Source: Darksidea phi
Lineage: Eukaryota > Ascomycota > Dothideomycetes > Pleosporales > Lentitheciaceae
Reading direction: 5' to 3'
Assembly: GCA_030770425.1 (NCBI GenBank)
Contig: JASJFT010000093.1
Location: 1 to 64,000 of the forward strand
DNA: 64,000 nt
Below the pieces are notes generated by a model. It was not told where the DNA came from. It ran no database searches and saw only the letters and a program-made list of their open reading frames with translations. Numbering within the stretch: the first letter of the stretch is position 1; the number at the start of each line of letters is the position of its first letter. Positions 33,187 to 44,946 of this stretch are shown here, piece after piece. Position numbers and translations under genes: made by a program.

Positions 33187-36100
33187 GGAATATGGTGCCA
33201 GTGGCGAGGTTGAAGATGAGGAAAATTCTCAACATTAAATTACAGGTACAGAGACGTGATTCGATGCCAGAAAGGGACGGAGCATTATACATACTTATTC
33301 AGACAGGTTCTCCAGGGAGCAACGTCCACCTATCGCCCAGGGCACAGCGGTTGTTGCCTTCTGGGCCAGGCTTAATGCTTGCCAGGCACGAGAGGCCCAC
33401 TTTGATTTGCGGTTAAAGGCGAAGCTAGAAGGACAAACGGGCTAAAAGCCCAAGCTGGGTGCATCGAAAATCTTAGCCAAGTGGTCGGCTCGAACGGCGG
33501 GCGATCTGCTCTGGCGGGACTATGGACGGTAGGAGGACGAGACCAGGTGGAGCAGGTGGTAACGAATGTACAAGAAAGGAAGAGTGGCCGGCTACAGTTG
33601 GGCCCAGGACATGGATGGCTACTCTAACCAACGACTCCTACGGATGAAAAGAGGGACACGCTGCGCAGCGACCAGGACAAGGTGCGTGGCGTTTAGCGGG
33701 CGGCAAAGGGCGATGAGATCGCAGGGATGTGCATGAGCATCAAAGTCGCCGTCAGCAGACGAGGATGTGGTGCAGTCTTTTTGTAGCTCTGCAATCTGAC
33801 GTGCCCTCATCCGGTTGTGTTTCCCAGTCCGGATTTTTGGCGCTAGGATCGGCCGCACGACTACTTTTGACGTGCGTCTAGCCACGCAGCGACGCTTTCT
33901 TCAATTTTAGTTTGATGATGGAGGAGGCCTTGGGCTGGGCGGCTTGAACGTGACCGCTTCCACTACTCAAACTTGCACACTGAGCTGAACTTGTTTGCCC
34001 TGTAACATGCGGACCGGTTGCTGAACAGTCAGATGTTGCCCAAGTTAACATAGACTGCTCAATCTGCCGCCGACGGGACTACAGCGGCAAAATGCACGAC
34101 GCGCTCTGTCGAGGCTGTCGTGCCCTTTGAGGCACTAGGCTGCCCAACATGCCGTGAACACGAGCTTTGCGAGCAGTCTACCATGTGTTGCCGTTGTCGA
34201 TTGCAGCTTCTGGGCTCGGTCTGTCGCTGCCGACCAGCCCAGTTGGTTACCGTGGCTGGTGGAGGCGAGGCTTGTGGAATTAAAGGCGGGCGACGACAAG
34301 GGCTAGATGCGGCCCAGGACCAGCTGGCAGGGTCAAACGTGCGGGAGGAAGCGAGCGAATTTCGCTGGAAGATTAACGCCCTACCGCACAGACACAATCT
34401 CTGTTCCTTGAGGCCCCGTTGATGGTGCTCGAGGCTGCGTGAAAAAGAAATGAAGGGATGTGGCTACTGTCAGACCTTGGACGTGTGATGTCCCAAAGCA
34501 GCAGTGTGAAATGAAGTTTGCGTGTTGGTGGAGCTCCTCGTGTATCCACGCGAAATTGTGGACAGGAGGACACGCGGTCGTGTCGACCGGTGTCCCTGAA
34601 CGCGTAAGTCAAAAGGAGCCCTCTCCGTCACAGGTGCAGCACCCGAAGAGGCAAAGCTGGTCCCTACCCGGAGGATGCATGGCCGCGGCACAAACACATT
34701 GTCAACCTGTCAGCCTTGAGCATCACCCCATCTATGGATCGGCACGGGCAGGCGAATCGATAAGAGTAGCGATCATCAACTGACATCGGTAGCCCGGCTG
34801 AACGTTACATAGGGCTCTGGAAATCCGCGGCGTAACATTGATCGTCGCACTGCGCTCTGCTCCTCGTGCCGTGGCGCGACAAAGTCAACGAAGCTCCATC
34901 GAGACGTTCGGAGCTCAAGTGGTGCGGATAACAGGTGAGGGGTCATTCGAAAGAGTGGGTTGCGCAATCACCGAGCGCCCGGCACCGGTTGAACGATCGG
35001 CTCAGCAGTTAAATTTCCGTGTCTGCGCTGCCAGCTTTGCCCAATCCACGGCGACATGGGTCTACCTGAAACGTGTGGCGTCCCCAGAGGATCTCTGCGC
35101 GCCGGCCAATCACCCGCACACCACTGGGGCCTTCCTTTGGGCTACAGCTGTGAATGCTTGGGATGGAATGTGGTGTTCAGCGTAGAAAGTTGGCTTGCTA
35201 GCCAAAGTCTTAATACGGGTGCCCAAGCTTGTCTGGGAGACAAAACGGAACCGTTGCCATGTGATGAACGCCTATTTTCGATGCGGGACAGCCGCTTCAC
35301 AGCCGTTGCGAGCGTGGTTTGCTGCCTTTTTGAGGCCGTAACATGACGAAAAGTGGAGTCGTGCCACTGCGCGAACGTGGTAATCTGAATCCATGTAAAC
35401 GGGTATCAAAGGCCAGTGTGGTCGGCGGCAAGTTAGCTCGAGAAGCCACCAAGCTCTTTGCTTTTGGCTCCTGGCCAAACACGATACCGGAGATGAAGCT
35501 ACCGTGGGAGACAAGGCTGACAGAGACAGAAGTGATTGGAGTCCGCTAGTGGACCGCGTAATTTCTTCATATTCAGTACCATATGCGAAAGCTTGCTGGC
35601 TGCTTCGCAACTTGGTGGCCAAGCGCTGCAGCGAGCTGGGCGAGGCTTTGCAATAGACGGCATTGTGGAGATGACCACCGACGGTATGACGGCATTCCTG
35701 CTTTAGGCATCCCAGGCGGGATGCCGGTTGGATTGTCGGCGAATCGTCCGTCGACAAAACGGAACAGACGACATGATCGTATGCACAGTAGTGGTGAGAG
35801 GAGCCGATGGACATGTGCCTGTCTGCCCACATTCGGGGAGAGGTAGCTGAAGTGAGCGCTCGAGATGCAGGGCAAAAAGCACCAACGCGTTCACCCCCGC
35901 TCCAGCCGGGGACTGGTAAAGCGTGGTCGGAGCCGTCCGGTCGATGTTTGAAGCACAGGAAGCGATACGTACTCCGGCTCCACCTTCACCTTGCGGCTCC
36001 AAGTGGCGGGTTCCGGCGTACACTACACCGTTGCCAGATGTCTCTGCATTGGCCTTTCAGCAATCATTCTCTTCATCCAGCAAGCAACCGCCGATCGGCT

Positions 36101-37223
36101 CGCTTCCCCCTGCACGATTGTGGCACCCCATCAGCAACGGAGCTTACGTAGCCGCAGCCGCCAGCATCTCGACCCGCGTATTGTTGGTGTTGTGAAGAAG
36201 TGTGGAGGCAAATCCCATGGCGGGAGGAAAGCCCAGACGACGTTGCCACCCGCGACACACAGCTCATTTCCTAATGCGGCACCCTCCTCCAGACCTCGCT
36301 TCGCGCTTTTTCGCCTCCGTTAAAAAAAAACCCTTCTTTGCTTCCGTCGAGAAGCCAAGTCCGAGGTGGCTGGCCAATGGGCCGCCGCCATGGAGATTGT
36401 CTGGCACACACACACTCGAGCGTGTGTCGGCTCTCTTGCCCACGGTTCTCCGACTTTACAGCCCCAGATGCGTCGCACAAGCAGATCGGCCCCTATGCGG
36501 AGAATAAGAGAGCGGGTACGAGACCGGGTACTGTACGGTAATGTGGCCTGTCGGGACGTGCATCTCGCGTGGCTAATGATAGGCGGGTGGTAGACTAGCG
36601 GCAGCAATGTGGTTGAGTAGTCCTGGTTGTCCCCTACTCAAGTGCTGCTCTGAATGATTACAACTACAAATTAACTAACTTTAATGTGTATGTCCATGAA
36701 CATCATGCCATTCCCAAAAATACAACGAGGAAAGAGGTATCTCGAAAACCGTCATCGAATTCCGCCTTGAAAATGCGCATCAAGTAGAGGAAAATGTCGT
36801 AATGCTGTTGCCCCAAAACCATAAATGCGGGCTAGCAGCCCAATATAATCGACCGAGGCTACTTTCCGAAGGATGCCGATATACGTGTGTGGAAGCGTTG
36901 ACTAAACATGGCCGTCGTGTCCTAATACTAATAGAAAAGTAATCATGACGGCGGATTGGGTGTACACTTGTCGTCCGTAAACAGTATAATCGATCAGTCA
37001 CCGTGAGGAGAAAAACGTGCGAACCACGCTAGGTGCACGCGAGACGGTCAAGCCACTGATCTCAATGATCGACAATTGACCCGCTGACGCTTCCCGGACC
37101 GGTTTGGAAGCGCGAACCGAACATTCCATCGTGATATGGTGCAGATGTGGCTGGGGACTAACGCACACCTCGGGCATGGGTCGGCTGCGTGTACCAAGAC
37201 GGTACAACGCGGTCAGCCGTCTT
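33187..37223. other. Four-kb stretch without recognised genes
   Basis: Lies upstream of the Gln-rich gene and downstream of the TBC gene. Many open frames of 60-190 codons overlap on both strands, reflecting GC-rich sequence with few stops. I found no family motif, splice-consistent exon chain or repeat. A long regulatory region or a non-coding transcript would fit, but neither is shown by the sequence. Confidence 0.45.
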
Positions 37224-39821
37224 TCACCCTGCATTGGCTCGCTTCTTTCGCATCCTGTATTCCGTCTTTGCCACTCTCATCAGAAGGTCCTCGTCTTTGA
37301 TTGGGACCCAGGATGTCAACACCTTCATGGCATTTTCAAAGTCTGAATCCAGCAAGATCTCCCTCGTTGCATCAATTAGCGCCGCGGAAGTCGCATGTAA
37401 CACATCCAAGTCTCCGCTAAATGTCGATGTCGACGAGTTGGACTGAGAAGCGTCGCCCAACAGCATAAAAACGTCCCAAACGCGTAGCTGAGCAGGGAAG
37501 GGTAGCGAATAGTTGAAAAGAGTCAAGTACCACCGCGTACCGTAAGCGGTCGAGGTGATGCTCAGTTCTTCCTGTACAGTCCGGCGTTAGCGAAAGCGCT
37601 GGCAATGTGGCTTCAGTAGGTTCGTCGAGCCGTGACCGTGCAGCTACGTGTCATGGAAACAGGCGAGGAGACGCGTCACATTTCAGATACCAGGGAAAAG
37701 GCCTGGCTTACCAGTTTTTTTGCTACGTCCCCATTGCGGAGCCAATTTGTTTCGAAGTCCCCCAGGGCTTCCATCAAACCAGCGAAACCAGACTCATAAA
37801 GGCGCTCCAGGCCCCGAAGCATCCACAGCCGGACTAGCATGACGAAGGCCCTATCTTCTTCGTAGTAGCAGAGAAGTGTAGCCGCGAGCGCGGCCATGCC
37901 TTGCACGTAACCGGTGTCCGGTAGATACAAGGACATGGCGTGAAGAACCCGGAAGAGGAGCCGCTGGCTAGAGTGGGTCAATATCGAGATAGCTTGATAA
38001 GGCGGGTTGGACTTACCCTCCGCGATATCTCCTTCGGAACATGATGTGCCGGTTGATGGTCCTGGGTACGTCTACATCGATCTGCATGTCGTCTGCAGAG
38101 CTTTCTTCCTGCAGCTCGTAGAAGCTTGCTACCAGGTCTTCGTCGGTAGGACTCTGCTCGTCTTTCTTGGCGCTCGCAGCGAGAAATGCGTACCACGCCG
38201 TTGCTCGCCATCGGTCGGGGATGCCTTTCCAAGTGCGAGAAATGACTTTGGGGTCCTTGACATCGAACTCGAACATCATGCCTCCACTATTCGCACCAGA
38301 TTGTACCACTTTGGCCATTTTCCGCCACTTTTCCTCGCGCTCGATCTCCTTGGCCCTCATTGCCTGCGCGGCTCTTCCTCCCTCCTGCTGTTCGGCGACG
38401 TCGGCGAGTCCCGGCGGGAGTTTGAGCATGTCGCTAGCTTCGTCCAGTAGTCGGCGGTCTTTGTTGTGCGGCAATCTATTTGCAGCCTGCCGTAATGGCT
38501 TCTGGGGAGTACTTCGGGCGGTCCGATTGGAGAAGATAGAGGCTGGCGGCTTGGATGACTTTTGCGACCGACGCCTTTTGGGTGATGCAGGTGCGGGATT
38601 CGCTGAGCGAGAGGAACGCGCTTTCGAGCTGCTACGCCCAAGAGCGCGTCTTCTTGGCTCTTCGGATATCAGCTTCAGCGCTGTAGAGACACGCTGGATT
38701 CGTGGCTCATCCGGCCCATCGATAGCATTGCCATTTGGAGATCCCGTCTTTTTCGGTAGGATGAAGCCGTATCGGTCCACTTCTCCTCCTTCGAGTTCCG
38801 ACCAGTCCTCGATGCCCCCAGCGACCTCGTTCGGCTCCTTTGCAATCGCGGCGCTTTCTCGCCGCGAGCTCATAAGCGAGCTGCTGTCCTCGCGGTTTCG
38901 GTCTACCGTCAGCGTCGAGCCATTGGCGGGGGTACCGGTCAAGCTGCTGTCGACGAAGCTGTTTTGCACGCTTCCGGACTCTTCGTCTACCCTTTCCCAC
39001 TCGGCCGCACTTTCATTCCCGTGCTGGTACATGGACCGCACCTTGCGCGAGAGCATCATCTCGTCTGCCGACAGCACGCGGTTGCTGATGACCCTACCAC
39101 GGGCGGAGAGGCGCGAGGGGGAGCGCGGGGAGAGGCGTGGCGTTGCGGGCGCGGATAGCTCCATTCTCCGTTCGTGAGACTGGCCGTGCTTCTGCTCAAC
39201 TTGACGCGGTGGTGTTTCCGGCGCAGTGGTGCCTTCCGCAACGAATCCCAGTTGTTTATTCATCTTGTTGGCGCGCTTCCCCCCAACGAACATGCTGCCC
39301 CGCTTGGAGAAGGAGACGCGGTTCGGGGAGGTGAGATCGTCGAAGTCGCCCGTGGGGATGATGGTGTCGAGCTGGAACCTGTCGTGCGTGCCGTGCGAGT
39401 CGTGTGCGTCCTGCGCGTCCTGCGCGTCCTGCGCTTCCCTCTGTTGCCGACACGTCGCCTGTGCTTGCTGTGAGGTGCTGCTGCTGCTGCTGCTTGGGCG
39501 CGCGGGGGGAGCATCCTGAACGACGATGGCGGGCAGGCTTGGGGTCTTGCGCAGGCTGGTCGGCGTCGACGGCGCGTTGTGGGTGCTGGTGCTGGCCGTC
39601 GAGGGTAGAGATGCCAAGGCCGAGTCTCTCCGGGCATTGTCTGCGGTGAGCAGCGTCCGCTTCAGCGCTGAGGCTTTGGGTGCTGGCGACGTCCGTGGGC
39701 GCCGCACGCTGCTCAGCCATCCACGGGGTGAGGGCGCCTTCGACTGCTGGCGATGTTCGCTGCTGGTGGGGCGCTCCCCCGTAGCACCGCCGTCCGGGGT
39801 GCTCGCAGCCTCATCGCTCAT
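37224..39821 (-). CDS. TBC-domain Rab GTPase-activating protein
   Basis: Predicted GAP that switches off Rab GTPases in membrane traffic. Exons 39821-38017, 37967-37712 and 37571-37224 give 802 aa. About 500 N-terminal residues are Ser/Pro/Arg-rich and disordered, with an acidic WERVDEESGS patch and a DAQ tripeptide repeat. The TBC domain begins around 540 (FEFDVKDPKVISRTWKGIPD, RWRATAWYAFL). The catalytic Arg finger is Arg587 in IDVDVPRT (IxxDxxR pattern), and the Gln finger is Gln624 in TGYVQGM, so both catalytic residues are intact. The domain continues with LYESGFAGLMEALGDFETNW, TSTAYGTRWYLTLFNY and LRVWDVFMLLG. Exon joins restore FRRRYRGGQRLLFRVLHAMS across the first intron. The Rab substrate cannot be told from sequence. 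Confidence 0.9.
39410..39445. repeat. 9-bp coding tandem repeat (CCTGCGCGT)
   Basis: Three to four tandem 9-mers in the disordered part of the TBC gene encode repeated Asp-Ala-Gln on the minus strand. Confidence 0.75.
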
Positions 39822-40358
39822 GGTGGAGGGGTCGCGCGCTTCTCATCAAAGTCGTGCTCGGAGATGACAACGCAATCGGCTCGTCTAAGGGAAATGAAGG
39901 ATGGCGACGCGACAAGGTGCGACGAGGTGGAATGCGGCAGGGGACGGGCGGGGGAGGCAGTCGGACGACGTCTCAGGCGCAATTGCGCGCAGAGGGAGCG
40001 ATTGAGCGTGGACTTGGAAGGCGACAGCAACCGCGACGGACGGCGCAGACCACAGGACCCTGATGTTTGCGTGGGGAAGCTATACACAAGTAAAAAGGGG
40101 CCTTTTGCCCCCTCGTTGCCTCGATGCGTATCATGTCGGAGATTGGGGTCGTGCTCGCTCAGTCTGATTGGCTCTTGCAACATCGCTGCCGGTTTGGGAC
40201 GTCGCCAAATCACGGGACCGGCCAGTCGCACCCAAAAGAAGTCGTGATGGAATGTCTTCGGCATCGCATCTCATGCCCAAAACGCTCTTCAACTCTCATC
40301 ACCCCCTAGTGCTATCCTTATCGAGCGGGTAATTCCCTGACAGGAACGCGTGGTTCAC

Positions 40359-40458
40359 ACAATGGCCCTAACCGTCACACAACGGCCCTAATCGTCACAC
40401 AACGGCCCTAATCGTCACAAAACGACCCCAACCGTCACACAACGACCCTAACCATCAC
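40359..40458. repeat. Minisatellite, five 20-bp units
   Basis: Five direct tandem units of exactly 20 bp. Units 2 and 3 are identical (ACAACGGCCCTAATCGTCAC); units 1, 4 and 5 differ at two to four positions. Most units contain CCCTAA, the fungal telomere-repeat hexamer on its C-rich strand, once per 20 bp. Confidence 0.92.
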
Positions 40459-41152
40459 ACATCTCAATAAACTTTACAAAGCCAAACACCTTGCTAACGT
40501 CGGGGATTTGGACATAAACGGCTCTGAAAGCATTCCTTTGCGCAAGCTACTATAAGCGAACGGCCCGAAAGTACGTCAGCGACGCAACGCCAACGCGTGC
40601 TTGGTTCCGCGTCGCTGAATTAAGCAAGGCGACCTGCCGAAAGCTTCTCCCTCACAGCATGTACGGCTTTGATGCTTTGAGGAGCATGTGGGACGAGGTC
40701 ACATATATACGTATAGTCGTCAATTTTGGCCTACAATAGGTAAAAGATAGTCTTTGTAGCCAATGTTTCAAATTAAAAACGTGCTTGAATGATTCTTCAA
40801 ACCCAGTTAATTTTTTATAAAAGCCCTCGCTTACCGTAGAGAACTAAGGAGGTTGAAAGAAGTAGTCAACACAACTTTGTCAACTATCACTTTCCTAGTG
40901 ACCCATGATCAGCTTTCTGTTCTCTAACAAGGCAGATGAAGAGTCTGTAGAAAGGACTAGCGCCCGCGAGAAACGGGTCGATAGTTGGGTGAGACGGTGC
41001 ACGCGGCGTAATGTAATGGTGTCGTAGAGAGAGATAGTTACGTTGAAAGTTTAGCCATTGTCCACGCTCAAAACAGGTGCGATTTGGGTACGACATTCAA
41101 GACTGCCAAGCTACAACAAGAAGCATTGTCAAATAATAATGGCTTTGATGAG

Positions 41153-41262
41153 ATTTGTTTGTATTCTCGTAATGGGAGTCTCTTTTGTAAGGTCGGCACG
41201 AAACACAGTAGGAGTTTGTACACAATAGAAGTGCTATATCCACACCTTAGATACGATAATAC
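41153..41262 (+). repeat. Dispersed repeat A, copy 2
   Basis: Counterpart of 12784-12893 in the same orientation. It lies about 120 bp from the 3' end of the intact MFS gene, at the left edge of the prenyltransferase cluster. Confidence 0.7.
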
Positions 41263-41380
41263 CGAGAGACCCATAGCATCTGCGCTAGTTTTAGAACCCG
41301 CATGGGTTAACGCTTTCATCCCCACGTGTTAAAATTTGTAATGGTAGCCATCATTCCAGCCTCAAAAATTGTACCTCTGC

Positions 41381-43166
41381 TCATTCCTTCTCAGTCACCA
41401 CCCCTCTCGCATCATCCAGCCCGTACTTTGACTGCAACTCTGTCCTCAAACGAACTTCCGGAATCAAACAAGCCAGCACAAACCCAAGTCCCGCAAAAGC
41501 GAGGCTGACATGCCATGTAAAAACCAGACTTCCTTGAAAGATCCATATAGCATCCAGCCGTGTACCTAACGGTAACGAGATAAGAAACTCCCTTGACGCT
41601 CGGTCGTAAGCCCTTCCCTCACCAAGTGCACTTCGAAGCAGACCATCGGTCACTCGTTCTAGCATTGAAGCGGCTCGGCTGTTGACTGCCATGATCAGCA
41701 AATGCTCAGACTTAAGAAGAAGGCGAACTGTACTTACAGACGGCCGATGGAATCGCGGCGCCCCACACAAAACCCAAACTTTGAACAAATCCCCACATCG
41801 CGGTCGAAGATGCTGTGTCCTCTTCTAAAAGTCTCGCTTGGATAGCCGGAAGCAATGCAGTGAGAACGAGACCAGCGCCAAAGGCCATTATGATTTGAAA
41901 AACCGCCCACTGTGCTGTCTCAGTGTCAGACTGAAGTAGGGAGAAGCATCCTTGCGCAATGAGCATCAACGCAAAACCTCCGATCTGATTTGGCTTGTAC
42001 CGGCCAAACTTTGCAATTGTGAAACCGCCTAGTATGCCTGCGGGCACCAAGGCAATAGCCATAGGCAGACAGTTGATGCCAGACTGTTTGGGCGTGTTTA
42101 ATCGAACGGCTTGGAAGTATATGGGTATACAGAGGCTCGACCAGTAGAGAAGCAGTCCGTGGAGGAAGGTGACAGCGAATGCAATAAGCGATGTCTTGTT
42201 CTTGAAAAGATGAAGGGGAACTGTTGGGTTGGGGCATATAAGAGAAGATGACTGGAGGTAGATGAACATCGCAACGCCGAGCAGACCGCATAACAATGGC
42301 ACAATGCACCTCCACGAACTCCAGGGATACCGTGCATCAGCCCAACTCAAAGCAATCAACATAGCAACGATCGCAGTAGTCAGAACAGCATTCCCCAGAA
42401 AATCGATTCTGCGAATCTGCGCAGCGAACGTCCCTTCTCGGCCATGCTTCAGTCGGAGGAAACCCAGTACTAGGCCCAGAGCCGCAGCGCCGATGATAAG
42501 CACAAGGTAGAAGATCCAACGCCAGCCGATGGTTTCGGCAAGAGTGCCCCCTAGGATGGGTCCGATGAAGGTTCCGATAGCGAAGGCTCCGTAGATAATC
42601 GCAGTGTACTTTTGTCTGTCTCGCAGAGGGACTAAGTCGCAAATGATCATTCCGGGCAGAATGCTCAACCCCCCACCGCCCATTCCTTGTACTGCGCGGC
42701 CGAAAATCAACATAATAGTCGATTTGGATAATGCGCATACTAGACTTCCAGCTAGAAATGTGGTAATCGCTGCGACGAGAGTAACCCGTCGTCCAAATAT
42801 ATCCGCCACTTGGCCGTATAGTGGTTGCAGCGCTGTCATGGCTAACGTATACGCGTTGATTATCCAGATATAGATGTCCCCGGAGTGTAAATCGTTTACA
42901 ATGGTGGGAAGAGCTGTAAAGACGACTGAAGCGTCAAATGCAGTGAGGAATGAGCAGAAACAGAGGCCGGGGAACACCGCCCAGAATTGCCATGGCTTGT
43001 GGGAATCGGTAACAACTTCATCGGGCAAATTCGAATTGTCTCCATCGGGGACGTCATCGCGCTTCTTGTCGTTATCAGAATTCATGGCGCGTTCAGAGTC
43101 CCGTTGGTAGTTGGAGGAGTCGAGAACGCCGACCTGATCGTATGAATGCGACCGTTCGCCACTCAT
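41381..43166 (-). CDS. MFS exporter of secondary-metabolite type (DHA2, 14 helices)
   Basis: Plasma-membrane proton antiporter predicted to export small molecules; relatives include fungal toxin pumps of the TOXA/gliotoxin-transporter group. Exons 43166-41738 and 41685-41381 (donor GTAAGT, acceptor GGCAG) give 577 aa. After an Asp-rich cytosolic N-terminus come WQFWAVFPGLCFCSFLTAFD, motif A as YGQVADIFGRRVTL, FGRAVQGMGGGGLSILPGMI (motif C-like), GPILGGTLAETIGWRWIFYL and CIPIYFQAVRL. The C-terminal exon supplies VFNSRAASMLERVTDGLL and the last helix. The start at 43166 (MSGERSHSYDQ) was chosen since the upstream frame has only a non-ATG start. It is intact, unlike its neighbours, and is transcribed in the same direction as the methyltransferase and prenyltransferase bodies, so export of their product is the natural inference. 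Confidence 0.9.
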
Positions 43167-43354
43167 GTGGCACAATCGCAAGCGGCACGGTAAAGTGAAG
43201 AAGACAAACTCGGAAAAGTCAATAATTATTTCTTTATTGCGGCGCAGCAGCCAAACGCGTTGCACCTCGCATCGGGTCAGACCAACACGAACCTACATGC
43301 ATACCCGTTAGACAGACTTCTCCGCCCCACCGCTGCAGAAGCTCCTGCAAATCA

Positions 43355-44294
43355 CTAATGCGGTTTCCTCCCAAGTATATACACCATGTCCATAAGAAGC
43401 TTTACGCCTCCCTGGCACTCAAGAATAAGATTCCTGGACATCTCTCTCCAATCGTCTGCGGTGAGCTGATCGCTCGGCATTTTTCCGGCCTCGCACATGG
43501 GGATAATGTCATCCTCGATGAAGTCTCGGTTCGCCATCAGCTGCATCAAAGTCCAAGGCCTGGCCATTCCGTCACTGACTGGTACTCGCTTGAAGTCGAG
43601 TACTTCGAGGCCGTGCTCGCGGAAGATATCGTCCATTCGTCCTACCCAGCGAGTAGTAATGCCCTGGGATATAAGCCACGCCTTTCCGAAAGCTTCCATT
43701 TTATCAGCGTAGTCATGCGACACCGCAGGGTCAGAAGTGTGGGGGCGGACCGCTCCGAGATCCAACTCGTCCCAACAAAGATAACCGCCAGGCCCTGATA
43801 AGTTGTTTTTAGTTTGTCGAGATTCACCACAAGAAGATGTGGGTGAAAAACCTACGGAGAAGAGCCATGAAGTTTCTCAAATGTAGTGAGGGATCTTCAT
43901 TCAGGATGTAGAGGACAATACGCCCAATATGGACAACGTCATAACGCCCAACAAGGTGTTCCGGGATAGCTTTGGTTGCATCCATCTGCGCAAGGCAGAC
44001 GTTGGCGGGAAGCTCATCCTTGGGAGGAAAGTGGGCGGTTGAAATGTCAAAGCCGTCTAGTTGCGCAGATTGCGGGGCATGCCTCGCAATATCGACCAGC
44101 CAGATGCTGATTTGGTTCAGCCTGATTTGTACCGACATCGGTCATAGAAACGTACCCTGTTCCACACGCAATATCCGTTATCTTGAGGTCGGGGCTTTCC
44201 AATGGTATCTTGGGATGAATAAGGAAGCCTGCTTCTGCCGTGCACATCCAATGTTGCAGATAGAGCCTTCTGAAGTCAATGTTATCCTTCCGTA
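43355..44294 (-). pseudogene. SAM-dependent methyltransferase, body without its first exon part
   Basis: Class I methyltransferase of the type common in fungal metabolite clusters, missing its start. Coding text runs 44294-44156, 44106-43856 and 43794-43355 with 49- and 61-nt introns and consistent phases. It begins at RKDNIDFRRLYLQHWMC, then GFLIHPKIPLESPDLKITD with SAM motif I as DIACGTGIWLVDIA across the first intron, GFDISTAHFPPKDELP, YDVVHIGRIVLYI and ALLRPGGYLCWDELDLGAV; it ends in GGVKLLMDMVYILGRKPH. Upstream of 44294 the frame changes abruptly into sequence belonging to the prenyltransferase C-terminus on the other strand. The missing 20 codons with ATG are found at 44886-44946 on the plus strand. 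The gene has no start in its present arrangement, so the body is presumed silent or non-functional. Confidence 0.87.
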
Positions 44295-44549
44295 CAGCTT
44301 ATCACCGAGTTGCAAAGAATGGAAGGTCACAACAACGATGAGGGGTACGCTGATATGCTACGCTGCATCTGCACATATCGGCGGCTAGACGATGATAAGG
44401 GACTGCAAACTTATATCGCAGTATCACCGAAGGGTGGTTCCATGGATATCACAGCGTATGTCACCCCGCAGATATATACGAGGCTTCAGCAGCGGGGTAC
44501 CGGTGAAAAGGCTACGATCGTTGCCGGAAACGGACATGACCAGATGTAA
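44295..44549 (+). pseudogene. Inverted C-terminal fragment of the DMATS prenyltransferase
   Basis: An 84-codon plus-strand frame ending in TAA at 44547-44549 carries the C-terminal part of a DMATS/ABBA prenyltransferase: GYADMLRCICTYRRL, DDDKGLQTYIAVSPKGG and SMDITAYVTPQIY. In the family this block immediately follows the point where the minus-strand prenyltransferase body breaks off at 44947, and the two pieces are in phase with each other. The fragment has no start of its own. It directly abuts the methyltransferase body, whose 5' end is lost at the same base. Confidence 0.88.
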
Positions 44550-44885
44550 GCCGCATCATTCAATATTTCTCACTCGCATATGTTAAAATAACTTAAGAGA
44601 TGGCACAGCAGTTGTTGAACGACCGATTTGCGTGATTTTATTGTACCCTTTAGATATGTCATCCAATCACAAGTAGCGGCTGAAAGCTCTTCGGTTGCCT
44701 CGAAGGGCGTCGGACTCAGAATATATATTGCTGAGGATTTTTAATTCAAGCACAAACTACTGTGGGACACGAATTCCGTGTATATCAGAGCTTGTTTCCG
44801 ATCTCGTAACTCGACGTTATGTTGTTTTGACGACCTTGGATACATCTCTACTCCAATCAATCACTTCGTACTATAAATAGCCGTA

Positions 44886-44946
44886 ATGCCAACCGAACAC
44901 GAGGTTCGCCCTTTTCGGCGGAACATGGATGCTGCAGTCAGGTATG
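44886..44946 (+). pseudogene. Inverted start of the methyltransferase gene
   Basis: ATG at 44886 opens MPTEHEVRPFRRNMDAAVRY followed by one base of the next codon. The residual phase (one base) is exactly what the methyltransferase body, which begins with two bases of a codon at 44294, requires. RRNMDAAVRY is of the form expected just before the body's KDNIDFRRLYLQHW. As it stands the frame runs on into prenyltransferase antisense and is meaningless. Confidence 0.75.

Larger units (their letters stand above)
39822..41380. other. Intergenic with minisatellite and dispersed repeat
   Basis: TBC promoter side at left. No gene was recognised. It holds the 20-bp minisatellite at 40359-40458 and repeat A copy 2 at 41153-41262. 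Confidence 0.5.
44295..44946. other. 652-bp inverted segment breaking two genes
   Basis: Segment whose orientation is reversed relative to both flanking genes. Its left end carries the DMATS 3' end, its centre 336 bp of intergenic sequence (44550-44885), and its right end the methyltransferase ATG and 20 codons. Junctions: left CGTA|CAGC between 44294 and 44295, right TATG|TCCT between 44946 and 44947. Both inner ends begin with CA, and ACA is shared at the two junctions, so the exact break can slide by up to about three bases. No longer inverted repeats flank it. Confidence 0.87.

Noticed and set aside
34120..34422. Cys-rich plus-strand frame resembling a zinc finger
   Set aside because: Cys spacing is irregular, no start context, and equally long frames overlap on the other strand.
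38167..39177. 336-codon plus-strand frame
   Set aside because: Antisense to the TBC-domain gene's disordered N-terminal region; Ser-rich text arises from the reversed codons.
40359..40458. Interstitial telomere
   Set aside because: CCCTAA occurs once per 20-bp unit and not in direct succession, so it is a minisatellite and not a telomere tract.
40359..40458. CRISPR-like array
   Set aside because: Units are contiguous direct repeats without spacers, in a eukaryotic genome.
44295..44946. Transposon insertion as the cause of the split genes
   Set aside because: The segment contains only pieces of the two flanking genes and their intergenic DNA, with no extra sequence or target duplication.
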